This document shows positions 1 to 11,478 of a DNA stretch of 64,000 bases, piece by piece. The notes beneath the pieces are model-generated. The model was given only the letters and a program-made list of their open reading frames with translations, ran no database searches and was not told the origin of the DNA. Made by a program: the position numbers and the translations under genes. Origin of the DNA: Glandiceps talaboti (lineage: Eukaryota > Hemichordata > Enteropneusta > Spengelidae). Positions within the stretch are counted from its first letter, which is position 1. Each line of letters begins with the position of its first letter. The DNA lies in assembly GCF_964340395.1 (NCBI RefSeq), contig NC_135553.1:17759501-17823500 (forward strand). Direction: 5' to 3'.

Positions 1-519
1 ACAAATAGAAAGTAATACATACCTTTATATTGGTCAAATGTTTCCTTGTGATCATCAATCTTCTCCTGGATGAGATTCAGAAATTTGCCAAGTACTTCTC
101 TGAACTGTTTCTCTCCACTGGTCAATGGAATGTAACGAAGCAATGGAACGAGATACTAGATCGGCCAACAAACCACCACTAGAAAACACTTCGATGAATT
201 CATTGAATATATCCATTATCATTTTCAATTCAGGGTCGTCTATGGCATACCTTGTTAAAGATATAGAGATTATACATGGGAAAGGTGAAGTTATTGGTAT
301 CATCTATGGATAAGTAGGCTAAATATCAATATTTGAATTTATGGTTGGTATTAACATTTTGTGAAGTAATAATAAAAAGACCAATCAATGGACTTTTCAT
401 CGATGTTTTTAGTATGGCTTTGTTGATATATGAAATGAGTTTACGTCACATTGAGAGTGACTGCTTCTGCGTTGCTCAGCATATGCGTTAAAAAGTTCAA
501 AAACGGCGTTTTGTGGTAA

Positions 520-2499
520 GGGACCGGCCAGTTTCTCCAGCCTGGGGGGGGGGGGCGGTGGATTCTTAAATCGGGCCGACAAAAAGTCACTGACCCCCCT
601 ATCTGTAAAACCCAAAACAGGCTGACCCCCCCTATCACTTAATTCTAAAACATGATGACCCCCCCCCATATATGATATTCGCATGAGTGACAGGTATTTT
701 TGATCGTGACTCAGTGTGGACTGCTTGACTGTCTTGCATCTACTTTATAAGATCCCGGGTTAGCACTATCATAATTATAATTATTGACTACACAGGGTAA
801 ATATATTTGAAAAGGAGTTTAATAGCATCTTGACAGTGAAAGGTAGGGGGAAAGCTTGAGAAGGAAATATGTACAGCTGTCATGGGGGTCCTAGGGGGTC
901 TCCCCCTAGAAGCCCAGGAGGTATTTAACTCTGAAAAGTCAATTTTGAGACTATTCAGACATTTTTAGAAAATCATTTCCAAGCTTTACAAGACAGCACC
1001 AACATGTAAAAAGCAACTACATAAGGTTGAAATATTTGTGAAATATAGTTTGATATCATCTTGACAGTAAGAGGTAGGGGGGAGATCTTGAGATTGGGAT
1101 GTGTACACCTCATGGGGGGGGGGGGGGTCCTAGGGGGTCTCCCCCTAGAAGCCCTGGAGGTTTTTCCCCTGAAAAGTCAATTTTGAGACTATTCAGACCC
1201 TTTCAGACAATAATTTCCAAGCCTTACAAGACAACACCAACATGTAAAAAACAACTACATAGGGTTGAAATACTTTTGAAATATACTTTGATAGCATCTT
1301 GACAGTAAGAGGGGAAGAGCTTGAGACTGGGATATGTCCACCTCAAAGCCCTGAATGATTTTTACTCTTATCGCCAATATTTACGCTATTTAGACCCTTC
1401 AAGCAATAACTTAATACATGCTTTACAAGACAGCAAGTATCAGAAACTGTTCTTTATAACTTACACTAAGAGTTGAAATATGTTCTTAAAAAGTTAAATG
1501 GCATCATTATATACATGTAGTAAAGGTCAGCACATCTAATGGTAGTATCATTGGTAGGGGAGATTTAAGGCAATTTTAGACTATCTTGGCAAACATTTCA
1601 CATCTTGAAAAGACAATATCATCTCAAATTAGAATAGGGTGAAACTATTTAAGAAAAGTTTAATACCATTATGACAGTAAAAAGGTTGTTGGTGCATCTG
1701 ATTGTTGGTTGAATGCATGAGTGACCTCTGGAGGTGAGGAAGTCCTTGGGGTTTTCCCCCTGGCAGATATGGAGTTTTTTGCTTGAGATACTAAGGCATT
1801 GTTTAGGTTATTCATAGCCTTTGAGGTAATATTTCCAAGCTTCGAATAGCTAATCTAAATGTACGTTTTAAATGAGTTTCCTATATCACATAAAATAGAC
1901 ATGTAACATTAGTATAGGGGCATTAATACATGTATAATAAAGTCACCGGTATGTTAGAGAACTTTAGGTGGTCATACCTAGTGTATAATAGAAACTGGAA
2001 TCTGATGAGATGCGGTGATTTGTAGTGTCAATAACATGACGAGTAGAACAATTTAGATTAACTTCATTTATAAACTATCTATGAAAATTGCCATTACGAA
2101 ACCTTCAAGTCACAAGTTCACTTTTGCCCCAAACTGCAATATAAGTGAAGCATTGATTGTGAAACAGCCAAGCATTTACATGACATGTTCTGTAACTAGT
2201 GTGGTAGCTAGGTAATACATGTATATGTATATGTATAGTTATGTTTGAACTAATAAGTAATATTAAAGAATTCATGTAAGAAAAAGGGACAAGAACAAAT
2301 ATTGACATGTACCACATTTCAGACAAGGCTATATGCCATTGTAGAAAGGATTTTTTTCTTCCATCACAATGACCCCCCCCCCCCCCTATCCACAATTTTC
2401 AAAACAGCATGACCCCCCCCCTACTGCCAATTTCAAAAACAGGGTGACCCCCCCTACCAATCCACCGGACCCCCCAGGCCGAAGAAACTGACCGGTCCC
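520..2499 (+). mobile_element. Harbinger-like non-autonomous DNA transposon, copy 1 (1980 bp)
   Basis: Both ends carry a matching inverted repeat beginning GGGACCGG(T/C)CAGTTTCT and running into G-rich/C-rich tracts and GGTGGATT/AATCCACC. It is flanked by TAA at 517-519 and 2500-2502. Genes C and D have a single TAA at the matching intron-4 position (23132-23134, 36554-36556), i.e. an empty site. A 3-bp TWA duplication and GGG-start termini fit PIF/Harbinger (family knowledge). No transposase is visible. Inside are several degenerate tandem units of about 230-240 bp, each with TTGACAGTAAGAGGTAGGGG. Confidence 0.8.
780..1700 (+). repeat. ~230-240 bp degenerate tandem repeat inside the Harbinger-like element
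   Basis: The landmark TTGACAGTRARAGG recurs near 832, 1062 and 1300, with a weaker match near 1672. Between landmarks each unit has the order GTCCTAGGGGGTCTCCCCCTA, then AAAAGTCAATTTTGAGACTA, then CTTTACAAGACAGCACCAAC. The same series is present in copy 2 (about 41540-42450). Confidence 0.65.
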
Positions 2500-3305
2500 T
2501 AAGGTGCTAGAATTGCCCAAATGCTCATTGCCCAATGTGTACAACAGGCTTATTCATAACGTGAGACCGATGCACTTGATATAATGATAATACACAATCA
2601 CCTGCAATCTTCATTCTCATTACGTTTTGAAGGTTTATTTTATTAGTTACTATGGTAACTGAAATATAAATATACACTATTAATTTAGATATCTAGTTAA
2701 AGTTGTTATTATAAGTAGCTAAATTAAATGTTAAGATGGAGTAAAGATTACGATTTTCATACATGCAATGATGACTTATCAATGTGTATGACGTAAGACA
2801 TAGCATACCTACCGTTTGCCAAAGGACAGGTTACAAATGACATTGGCAATCATTGTAAATATCACTGGGGCCGGATTGAAGGGTTCTCCAGCTTCGATAG
2901 TCTTCATCAATTGTGGAAGAGCATCCTCACTTATAGTTCTCTCTAATCGATCTCCACTGGCATAATTTCTGGAGTTGTAAAACATACAATTTGACAAAAA
3001 AGAATTATTAAACACGTTAATTACAAACCGAAAATGACGCAATTACTAGAATTTTCAATTAAAAGTAATGGTTTGAAACGACCATATTTCATATCAATAC
3101 TAGATTGACAGTTTTCGTGTTGATTTACATTCATGATGGAATGATAAAGAATGCTCGGTAAAACTTCAAATAGAATTTTCCGATGGATATGAGGATATAT
3201 ATGCATTATCAAAATTGTTTGTTTGTTTGTTTATAGAAAACGCAGGGACTCTCAAAGAGGTAATCTGTATCACCTGTTATTTTACATATGATTTAAAAAC
3301 TTGAT

Positions 3306-3408
3306 TGCCTTACTGCTTGCTTGGTGTACTCATTTTATATGATATTTCCATGCAGGAGTGAAATCGGCAGCTACCATGTCTTTCCCGCCTTCAGAAATTT
3401 TGCATTCT
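3306..3408 (-). pseudogene. Relic second copy of P450 exon 3 (gene A)
   Basis: Reads like exon 3 (SEGGKDMVAADFTPAWKYHIK) but has a stop before VHQA and extra bases near the old donor. It lies in intron 3, downstream of the intact exon 3 in transcript sense. Sister relics exist in B, C and D. Confidence 0.75.
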
Positions 3409-5293
3409 AAAATAAAGATTCCCCTTAAACGAGTCTTTTTGTAAATGTGATTTAAAAACTTGCCTTATTGCTTGGTGTACTAATTTCCTGTGATATTTCC
3501 ATGCAGGAGTGAAGTCGGCAGCGGCTATGTCTTTCCCACCTTCGGAAGTAATATCCACTAAAATAGAGATTCCCATTAGACAATTAACACTAATGACATA
3601 ATACTACAGCTGAATATATATTAGACTACTTTGTGTCCAAAGATTGATCCAAGCTTTACGGTCTTAGATTATGAAAAATAACATTTCCACATCTAAATTA
3701 TATATGATAATATTGATTACATAATCTTGTATTGATTAATTTCATCATCTAGACAACCCTGGGAATATCATTAGAAACTATCAAACCTATTTGACAACAA
3801 GTAAACTTTTTGAACAAAAATCACACTTGTAATAATATGCGGGTCACATCATCTTGTATCAAATAGTACATTATCGAAACAATATCAAGACCAATCATAA
3901 CCAAGGAGTTTTGAAACTCAGTATTTTTTAAAACCCAAAACAGCATTTACGTACAAAGAACTGTATATCAATAATTTGAAAATCAGGTAATAAACAATTG
4001 TTTATCCAAACATCCCCAGAAACATACCAACCGAATTTCAGTGTCAAATACTTTTGGCATTTAAGACTATTAAATCACCAAAAATGCGGTTTTATATCTA
4101 ATTTGCATATCAACTATGATGTTATGTCATGTCGTGTCATGTTATGTCAAGAACTATTTTCACCTATATATCACTAGGAACATCCCCATCAAATTTCAGC
4201 CCTATATGCTCAGTAGTAATCACAAATACGTTTTTTTCTTTTTTCCAACAACTGGTGTCGGCATTGTGTGGGTCATGTTTCAAGAGGTGTGAAGCCTCCA
4301 ATTTTGTATTGTCTCAGTGGTCAGGCTTCTCAAGCAGCATGATGCATATAGTTGATGAGTATGATTTGTCTGGGTCTTCTAAACATTATTAAGAAATGCA
4401 CCTACACTTTAAGAATGTCTCGGTGCAATGATATGAGATATTAATCATACACGGTTATCTGCGATACTTCAGATACTGTTGAAAGGGGTTCTTTTACAAA
4501 TCACAAGAGGTTCGTGTGATACTTACATGAATATATATAGGGTCGTCCAGCAAAGTCGTTCTGTTTAGCGACAAGTGATTCTCTGACCAACTTGATGTTA
4601 TTTAGCACAACACAGTGAGCAAGTCCAATGTTCAGAGTGAATATATCGCCATACTTTTCAGACAGTTCCGTCATATTGGTATGTGGGTCTTTGGCAAGCA
4701 CTGCAAATAGTCAAAGAAGGAATAAACGTCAGTAAAAACGATTTATGGTCCATCTCTCAAGGCCCCATTTTGAAATCCTATTGTGTTTTTGCTGTAACAT
4801 AGCGCCCTCACAATATGGATAATGAGCTTATTACATATAAAAATAAGACAAACACGTTATTCTAATGACTATGACATAAGTGGTGACAACGTTAAGAATT
4901 GTCTATTATGCAACTCTATAGCGGTTTTCAAATGCATGGTTTTCAAATGTATGGATGCTGACAGATAAATACTGAAAACTTACACATTGCACTGCCTATA
5001 CCAGGCCATCCGATTGGTCCAGGGGGAAAACCAGCGGGTTTGATCATTCCATACAGGAGATGACATACCAACAGACCAAGCAGTATTAATAGAGCATATG
5101 TCGGATTGGATAGTATATTAAAGAGGTGGCCTGTGATTGCAGAAATCATTTTGGCTGGAAAACAATGATAAAACAAGTATAACGTGAAGTGATTGATGAT
5201 TCTTACTTGGACATGGTTTTGTCGACTTCTACATTTTCTGAAGATTGTCTAAATAATTCTAGTACTCGTTATAATTTTATCTTTCAATGACCT

Positions 5294-6122
5294 TGTGATG
5301 GAAGAAAAAACCCTTTCTACAATGGCATATAGCCTTGTCTGAAATGTGGTACATGTAAATACTTGTTCTTGTCCCTGTTTCGTACATGAATTCTTTAATA
5401 TTACTTATTAGTTCAAACATAACTATACATATACATATACATGTATTACCTAGCTACCACACTAGTTACAGCACATGTCATGTAAATGCTTGACTGTTTC
5501 GCAATCAATGCTTCACTTATAATGCACTTTGGAGAAAAAGTGAACTTGAAGGTTTCGTAATGGTAATGTTCATAGATAATTTATAAAAAAAGTTAATTTA
5601 AATTGTTCTACTCGTCAGTATTAACTTGTTGGAAGGGATTAATACACTTTCTATTTTGGACACTGCATGTTATTGACACTACAAATCACCACATCTCATC
5701 AGATTCCAGTTTCTATTATACACGAGGTATGACCACCTAAAGTTCTATGGCATAGGAAACTCATTTAAAACTAATTAAAACTTACATTTAGGTTAGCTTT
5801 TCGAAGCTTGGAAATATTACCTCAAAGGCTGCGAATAACCTAAAAATTGCCTTAACAGAAGCAGAAAACTCCAGATCTGCCAGGGGAAAACCCAAAGGAC
5901 TCCCTTACCCCAAGAGGTCACTCGTGCATTCAACTAACATGTAAATATTATATATTGGTTGGGGGGGGGGGAGGAATCATCATGTTTTAGAATTAAGTGA
6001 TGGGGGGGGGGGGTCAGCCTGTTTGGTTTTACAGATGGGATGGGGGGGGGGGGGTAAGTGACTTTCTGTTGGACCGATTTAAGAATCCAGCCCTCCCCCG
6101 GCTGGAGAAACTGACCGGTACC
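5294..6122 (-). mobile_element. Harbinger-like element, copy 3, truncated and internally deleted
   Basis: Runs in reverse orientation relative to copy 1. 5294-5800 is the complement of copy 1 around 1800-2365, and then it jumps to the G-rich terminal region. The right end is ACTGACCGGTACC followed by TTA at 6123-6125. The empty counterpart upstream of gene B is at 17393-17395. The left terminus is missing, together with roughly 100 bp of flank that gene B still has (17285-17392), so a deletion removed that end. It sits in the leader intron of gene A. Confidence 0.7.
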
Positions 6123-6129
6123 TTAGCAG

Positions 6130-7013
6130 CAACGGCATTTTACTCGTGGAATTCAGAATTTGGGACGCCATTCTTAGACATTTATGAAACTGTAGTTGTA
6201 AATTCTTCATTTAGTGATTTTATAGTCTAAGGTTATCACCTTTAAAACGCACAATCGTGAGCGAACTGAGAGAATGATTTGAGGTTGTATAGTTTACTAT
6301 TTATATAACCAAGTGGAGGGTCTATGATATAACACTTTACAGTTTCAAACGTCTATGTTTTAGACTGTACTATCTAGCATATTAGTATTGTAATTTGTAG
6401 ACTGTGGTCAAACTGACCCCTTCCACTAAGTAAATAGCATACGCATTCACAAATGTGTTTAGCCTGTTATTCCATAGAAAAAAGATAAACACTGACGTCA
6501 ACTAGCAACATACAGTTCAAGCAGTTCAAACAACTCGGGCAACTGAACTGAAAAGCATGACGTCATATATTCACGGTGCTATTCACAAGATATTTAAATG
6601 AACGACTTTTGTTACATGCCATAGCATTTGTTGTCTGAACATCAGCCCACTACAGTAGTACATGTACTATAGTGGTCTACTTTTGCTGTAATCCTGAAGT
6701 AAACATTCCTATGTTATTGGTGAAGGCAGTAGTATGTAATATTACCACAGACACCTGTTTACCGAGATATATTCCTGAATACAGTAAGATATCGATAATA
6801 TTGACATACTTAGGGTAACACAGGTTTTTAGGATCAAAGACATCAACCGATTCCTGATGACGCTATGCATGGCGAAATATAGAAGACAATCTTGTATCTA
6901 CCTATTATACAAGAACTTCAAAGACTCCTATGTTTTACCCCTTTAGGAGCGATAGAAATTCCAATAGAACCGATAGCGCCCATCTCCATAAACACGATTA
7001 ACCCAATCACATT
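6130..7013. other. Gene A leader-intron flank shared with gene B
   Basis: No gene seen. The stretch matches 17400-18080 upstream of gene B and partly 41090-41270 upstream of gene D, including a TGACGTCA at about 6560 (17819 in B). It is part of the duplicated unit. Confidence 0.6.
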
Positions 7014-7295
7014 TGTTACGATCCAAAATATCGTATTTCGGAATTATGGGAATAAATTCTACATTTCGGCATTGTAGGCCATAGGTCAGAAGTAGACTGG
7101 CGATGACGAATCTGGGCAAAAATGATGTAACTGAAATTCACATGATTGGTTGAAGAAAAGTATATAAATAACTTTTATGATGGCATGACCTTATGGTGTG
7201 ATTTTCTATTTTTAGTCGTTGAGTCAATTCGATTGTATGAGAATTAAAACATCCAGGAGCACTCGGGTAAGTGATTCTGGCAAGCCGAAATCTCT
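7014..7295. repeat. ~280-bp local direct duplication, copy 1
   Basis: Starts TGTTACGATCCAAAATATCG and ends near CTCGGGTAAGTGATTCTGGC and GCCGAAATCTCTTC. The second copy is at 8186-8455 in the same orientation, about 1.2 kb away. Gene B's flank does not show this second copy. Confidence 0.75.
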
Positions 7296-7731
7296 TCAAT
7301 ATTCCTGTACTGTCACATAGGGCTAACCATTCGTTGACGTGTTACTGCGACGCTCGGTGTTACGTATCGCGAAGCCCGAGTGTTCTGTTGCAAGCCTTGC
7401 TTATATATTTCGTGGTGTGCGATCCTAGAAACCTTGTTATTTTACCCCTTTCATATACTATTTGCCAAGTATCTCAATATTATCGATTCTTAAAGTATTC
7501 TCAAACGTATCTCGGGAAACAAGTGTCTGTGAGTATTAGATAAATGTGTAACAACTAACATATACAATGGAAAGGCTGAATGAAATCTATGACTTTTTAC
7601 GGCTATGACCAATCGTTATAATTCACAGCAGCGAACATGCTGACCTCAGGTTTGAACCTCAATATAACGTTAACGTTCTGTGCTCTGACTACACTATAAA
7701 ACGGTATGCTGTAGATAGTTTACTAACATAC

Positions 7732-7890
7732 CTTGTTTGGCGTTGCCTGTTGTCACCTCAGTGTGCCTCGCATGCGAATAGACTGAATAGCGGTGGTGGT
7801 CTCCAATCCGAACTTTAAACTTTAAGCCCCGATATCTAGTGGTTTCGTGATAAGAACTCACGTGTACAAATAGAATGACGTCATGGTAGA
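7732..7890 (-). promoter_or_regulatory. Probable 5'UTR exon and promoter of gene A
   Basis: On the minus strand AAACAAG is followed by a strong donor GTATGT (GT at 7730-7731). Exon 1 has an acceptor TTTTCCAG five bases before its ATG, so a non-coding leader exon is expected upstream. The block is conserved before genes B, C and D. Just upstream lie CACGTG (7859-7864) and TGACGTCA (7876-7883), which match E-box and CRE/AP-1-type sites. The transcription start cannot be placed. Confidence 0.55.
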
Positions 7891-8185
7891 TTATGAGTAA
7901 TACTAAGGGGTGAAGCATGTGATTTCCGGGGTGGGGGGAGGCTGGCGGATTGTCGGGAAATAAATTGTCGTAGGCCAAAAATGCTTACCAACTGATGCAT
8001 GAAGACAATACATATTCTTACATTGTACACACCCCTTCTTTGCTACTTTGTATTTTGATTGAAATTTGCCTACTATTGTTAGTATCTAGATATATTTAAA
8101 TGAAAAGATAACAAAAAATCTTTTAGTCCTCGAATTTCAAAAATGGCACAATGGCGTTGTAACACAATTGTGGAATTGATGTGTT

Positions 8186-8455
8186 ATTGTTACAATCCAA
8201 AATATCGTATTTCGGAATTATGGGAATAAATTCTACATTTCGGCATTGTAGGCCATAGGTCAGAAGTAGACCCATAGTAGATGTTACTGAAAATCACATG
8301 ATTGGTTAGAGAAAAGTATATAATTTATAACTTTTATGATGGCATGATCTTATGGTGTGATTTTCTATTTTTAGTTGTTGTGTAAATTACACTGTATTCG
8401 AAGTATACTTAAGATCACTCGGGTAGGTGATTCTGGCAAGCCGAAATCTCTTCTC
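8186..8455. repeat. ~270-bp local direct duplication, copy 2
   Basis: Second copy of 7014-7295. The join to unique sequence is at GATGTGTTATTGTTACAATC on the left, where gene B's flank (19430-19440) continues differently. Confidence 0.75.
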
Positions 8456-8599
8456 AGTTGTGACTAATTCCCGACTTGGACCTAAACGATCCCGTACGAG
8501 AGTATGAGAGTGTGAGTGCTAGAGTGCAACGTTAGAACTATCCATACTTATACCGTTCAACTCTATGACACGCAACATTATTGCCTTCGGTAAGGAAGG

Positions 8600-8653
<54 letters not shown>
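8600..8653. repeat. (TA)n microsatellite
   Basis: Uninterrupted TA dinucleotides, directly after the short hairpin of element H1. Confidence 0.95.
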
Positions 8654-8655
<2 letters not shown>

Positions 8656-9019
8656 AAGTCAGTGGTAAGATTTGTCCGTAGTACAGTGCTCGTACTCGTA
8701 CATCAACATCTCCTGACGAGTGATTTACTCACGAAACAGGCTTGTAGAGACGAAAAACCCGACTTGATTTTCTCCTACCCTCAACATATATATATATATA
8801 TATTAGGGTTGTCTTTGTCATAGTTTTCTCAAAAACGACTGGCTCAATTCGAACGAAATTTGGTGCACATGTTCATTATAGTAAAGACTAGATCTTACTA
8901 GGTTTTGGTAAGTAATTGTTTTCGGTAATTAGGTTATATCTTCAGAATGTACGATTCAAATTCAATATAATTCAGGCATTGATGATAACAACGTGCATGT
9001 GTCATATAAAGTTTGATAA

Positions 9020-9480
9020 TATAGCTTGTAGTTTTAATGCCTCCTTTGCATAATTTAAGTAATTAGGCTAATAATGCACACTCTAAATTTGGTATAATTT
9101 GGCACATACTTCAAACATACGAAAGGGCATATATCCTGAAAAGCTTGTTGATGTGGCTTTTTATTTTAATGAGTCATTTGCATAATTAATTAAAAGCTAA
9201 ATCTTAAGAATACTCTTTTCAAATTCAATACAATTTGCTACCTACATCAACCATAACAAGGTGCATAGCTTCTACAAAGCTTTGTGACGTAGCTTTTAGT
9301 TTTAATGACTCGTTCACATAATTAATGATCTTCAGTAATAAGACAATGTTTTCAAATTTCAAACTTCACACTTTAAATTCAAATTCAGCTAATTGCTAAT
9401 GTTCTAATAAGCTTGGTGATGTAGTTTTAATTTTAATGACTCATTTGCATAATTAATAATCAGTTAGTACACTATACTTA
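9020..9480 (+). repeat. ~133-bp tandem units with octamer-like ATTTGCAT
   Basis: The core TTTAATGACTCATTTGCATA or close variants occurs near 9035, 9166, 9301 and 9433, a spacing of about 131-135 bp. More diverged units continue in 10340-10900. Confidence 0.75.
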
Positions 9481-9975
9481 AAAATGCACTCTTCAAATTC
9501 AATAAAAATGTGGTACATATACTTCAAACATAACTAATTCCATATTTTCTGTCGCATTACAACAATTATTGTGTGTTTGAGCGAAAATCTAAAGACTTTG
9601 CTCCTATGCCAAGTTTTGGATGTTTATCCACTTGCCTAGGCATCTCTATGATTATCTTTGCAATATGTACCGTCATTAGGGTGTTGTTGTGGGCATGCCA
9701 CATGGTCTTGTTGTAGTATATATATCTCCATTTTTGCCTCCCATATGGAATTGTTACTCAAATCTATTCAATTCAATTCAATTGAAACTTCATTGTCTGC
9801 ATATAAAAACACAGAAAATTGTCTTCAGACTCGTTAGCAAATATTACAAAAATACACATAATTCACACCAATGAAAACAGAAATAGTAATATGCATTTAC
9901 ATAATGACATAAACGTTCACTTGAGGCTGTCACATTGAGATCAAAATGGCTACTGCTGATGGTAAGAATGATTTT

Positions 9976-10330
9976 TTAAACAAGTTCTCTTTTTTTGCAA
10001 ATGGAAACGACGTCCAGAAGCTTCTGGAAGTGAGTATGTAATGCATGTGTCCGGTCATTAACTATTTTCAATGCCTTTCTTTTTACTGACAACTGATGCA
10101 AGTGACAAAGAGAAGATTGTTTGCTACCGATGACTTTTTCAGCCATGTTGACAATGCGAGAAAGATTACTTCTGTTCTTTACTGTCAAATTACCATACCA
10201 AAGTGCAATATTAAAGGACAGCACACTCTCAATGAGAGATCTATACACCAATTGAAGGACACTTTGACTTACGCCAAAGGATCTGAGTTTCCTCAGGATA
10301 TACATTCTCTGTTGGGCTTTTTTAAGTTAT
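9976..10330 (-). mobile_element. Non-LTR retrotransposon fragment (end of reverse transcriptase ORF)
   Basis: A 109-codon open frame reads like the C-terminal tail of a LINE ORF2: YILRKLRSFGVSQSVLQLVY, RSLIESVLSFNIALWYGN, then LSRIVNMAEKVIGSKQ and KRKALKIVNDRTHALH. This order (LRKLRSFGV, YRSLIESVL, WYGNL, IVNMA.K.IG) is typical of L2/CR1-like elements. The catalytic FADD box would lie before the start and is not present, so this is a truncated copy. Confidence 0.8.
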
Positions 10331-11165
10331 GCTTTTGATTTCAATACAATGTGGTACATATGTTAAAAATCTAAGCGCACATGTTCAATAAAGTTTGTTG
10401 ATTCAGCTTAACGCCTTTACAAATAATTTGCATATTGAATTGATTTTGGTAGTTATGCTATATCTTAAGAATGTATACTTCAATTTCAATATGATTTAAA
10501 TAAACAAGTTATCCATAATAAAGCTGCATATATGTCCTATAAAATGTGTTGATGTAGCTTACAGATTTAATGAATAAATTGCATAATTAATGACTTTTTG
10601 TAATTGCGCTTTATCTTTAAGAATGCAAGCTTCAAATTTCATATAATTTGGTTTATCAACCCTAATAATGCTCATCTGTACTTTAAAGTTTGTTGACATA
10701 GCTTATACTTTTAATGAGTAATTTGAATAATTAATGATTTTCGTTATGAGTTATATCTTCGGAAAACACGCTTCAAATGCAATAAAATTCGGCATATACA
10801 TCAACCATGCACAAAGCACAGATGTCGTCTGAAGTATGTTGATATAGCTTTTAATTTGAATGACTAATTTGCATAATGTACGATTTTCCTTAATTAAGTG
10901 CAAACTTCAACTTCTATATTATCGAGCCTAAATGTAAAGATACTGCCTCATTAATTATCAAAATTAGTATTGTTTATTGTTTTAAATAATTAGGCAATAC
11001 ATTACCTATACAAGCTTCAAATTTCATATAATTATTTTTCCCAACTATGTGGTACACCATGTATAATAGCTATGATTTAGAATTTTACTTTCAAACAATG
11101 TGTGTAGGCCAAAAAGCCTATGGTTTTTGCCTTTATGGGAGGCATTCAGGATAAATCTGGTTTGA

Positions 11166-11478
11166 ATGTATATCCGGCATATCAACCTTCATTTAGTTGT
11201 TATGGGCATGGTCGAACTAAGAATGACGATGAATGCCTTTACACATATATTACCATGTAATCGAATATTTGTAACATCTGTCATTACAATGCTCATTGAA
11301 ATTTGAAAAATTAGTAACACCACCTACAGGCTTTATCTATATATCGATTAGAGAACGATTAATGCTAATCTGCGAAACTTGTTATTATTCGATTCAATAC
11401 ATTGTGGTACAATGTTTTCATAAATTTACATATAAAAATCAAATCTACCAGTTCTGAACGGTGTTATTGTACGTATGA
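11166..11478. other. 3' flank of gene B, part of the duplicated unit
   Basis: No gene seen. From about 11215 the sequence matches 19925-20344 (gene C) and 32915-33369 (gene D), so the tandem duplication carried roughly 400 bp beyond the stop codon. Confidence 0.7.

Larger units (their letters stand above)
23..5154 (-). pseudogene. Cytochrome P450 gene A, partial (exons 1-5), frameshifted in exon 5
   Basis: Clan-2 P450, expected to be an ER-bound haem-thiolate monooxygenase. Coding exons by splice sites and alignment with its sisters: exon 1 4984-5149 (ATG at 5149; exon reaches acceptor at 5154), exon 2 4527-4700, exon 3 3464-3557, exon 4 2813-2968, exon 5 23-250. Exons 6-9 lie left of the window. 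Visible parts are the anchor, PPGP hinge, RPYIYS stretch and C-helix W-K-Y-H-R. Exon 3 ends with a GC donor. Exon 5 is 228 bp against 221 in B, C and D: seven extra bases near 155-161 shift the frame after LLADL and lead to an early stop. Intron 4 carries a Harbinger-like element. Exons 1-4 look intact, so this is either a young pseudogene or a sequencing error. Family call is sure; pseudogene status is moderate. Confidence 0.75.
8579..11165 (+). mobile_element. Hairpin-microsatellite-tandem-repeat element, copy H1
   Basis: The order is CCTTCGGTAAGGAAGG hairpin, a long (TA)n tract, then ACGACTGGCTCAATTCGAAC, then AT-rich units of about 133 bp, each with a TTTAATGACTCATTTGCATA-like core, and a tail with GGGAGGCATTCAG near 11140. 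A LINE fragment interrupts it at 9976-10330. The same order recurs near 45859-46620 and in reduced form at 19440-19850. The build resembles pearl/HINE (Helentron-type) elements, which is inference. Confidence 0.55.

Noticed and set aside
5997-6230. 77-codon frame
   Set aside because: Spans the G-rich end of Harbinger copy 3 and flank; a chance frame.
7694-7978. 94-codon minus-strand frame over the leader region, with a similar frame at 18708-18992
   Set aside because: The similarity follows nucleotide conservation of the promoter; the gene C copy breaks the frame, and the leader donor cuts through it.
10096-10338. 80-codon frame on the plus strand
   Set aside because: Complement of the LINE reverse-transcriptase fragment, which has the recognisable protein on the minus strand.
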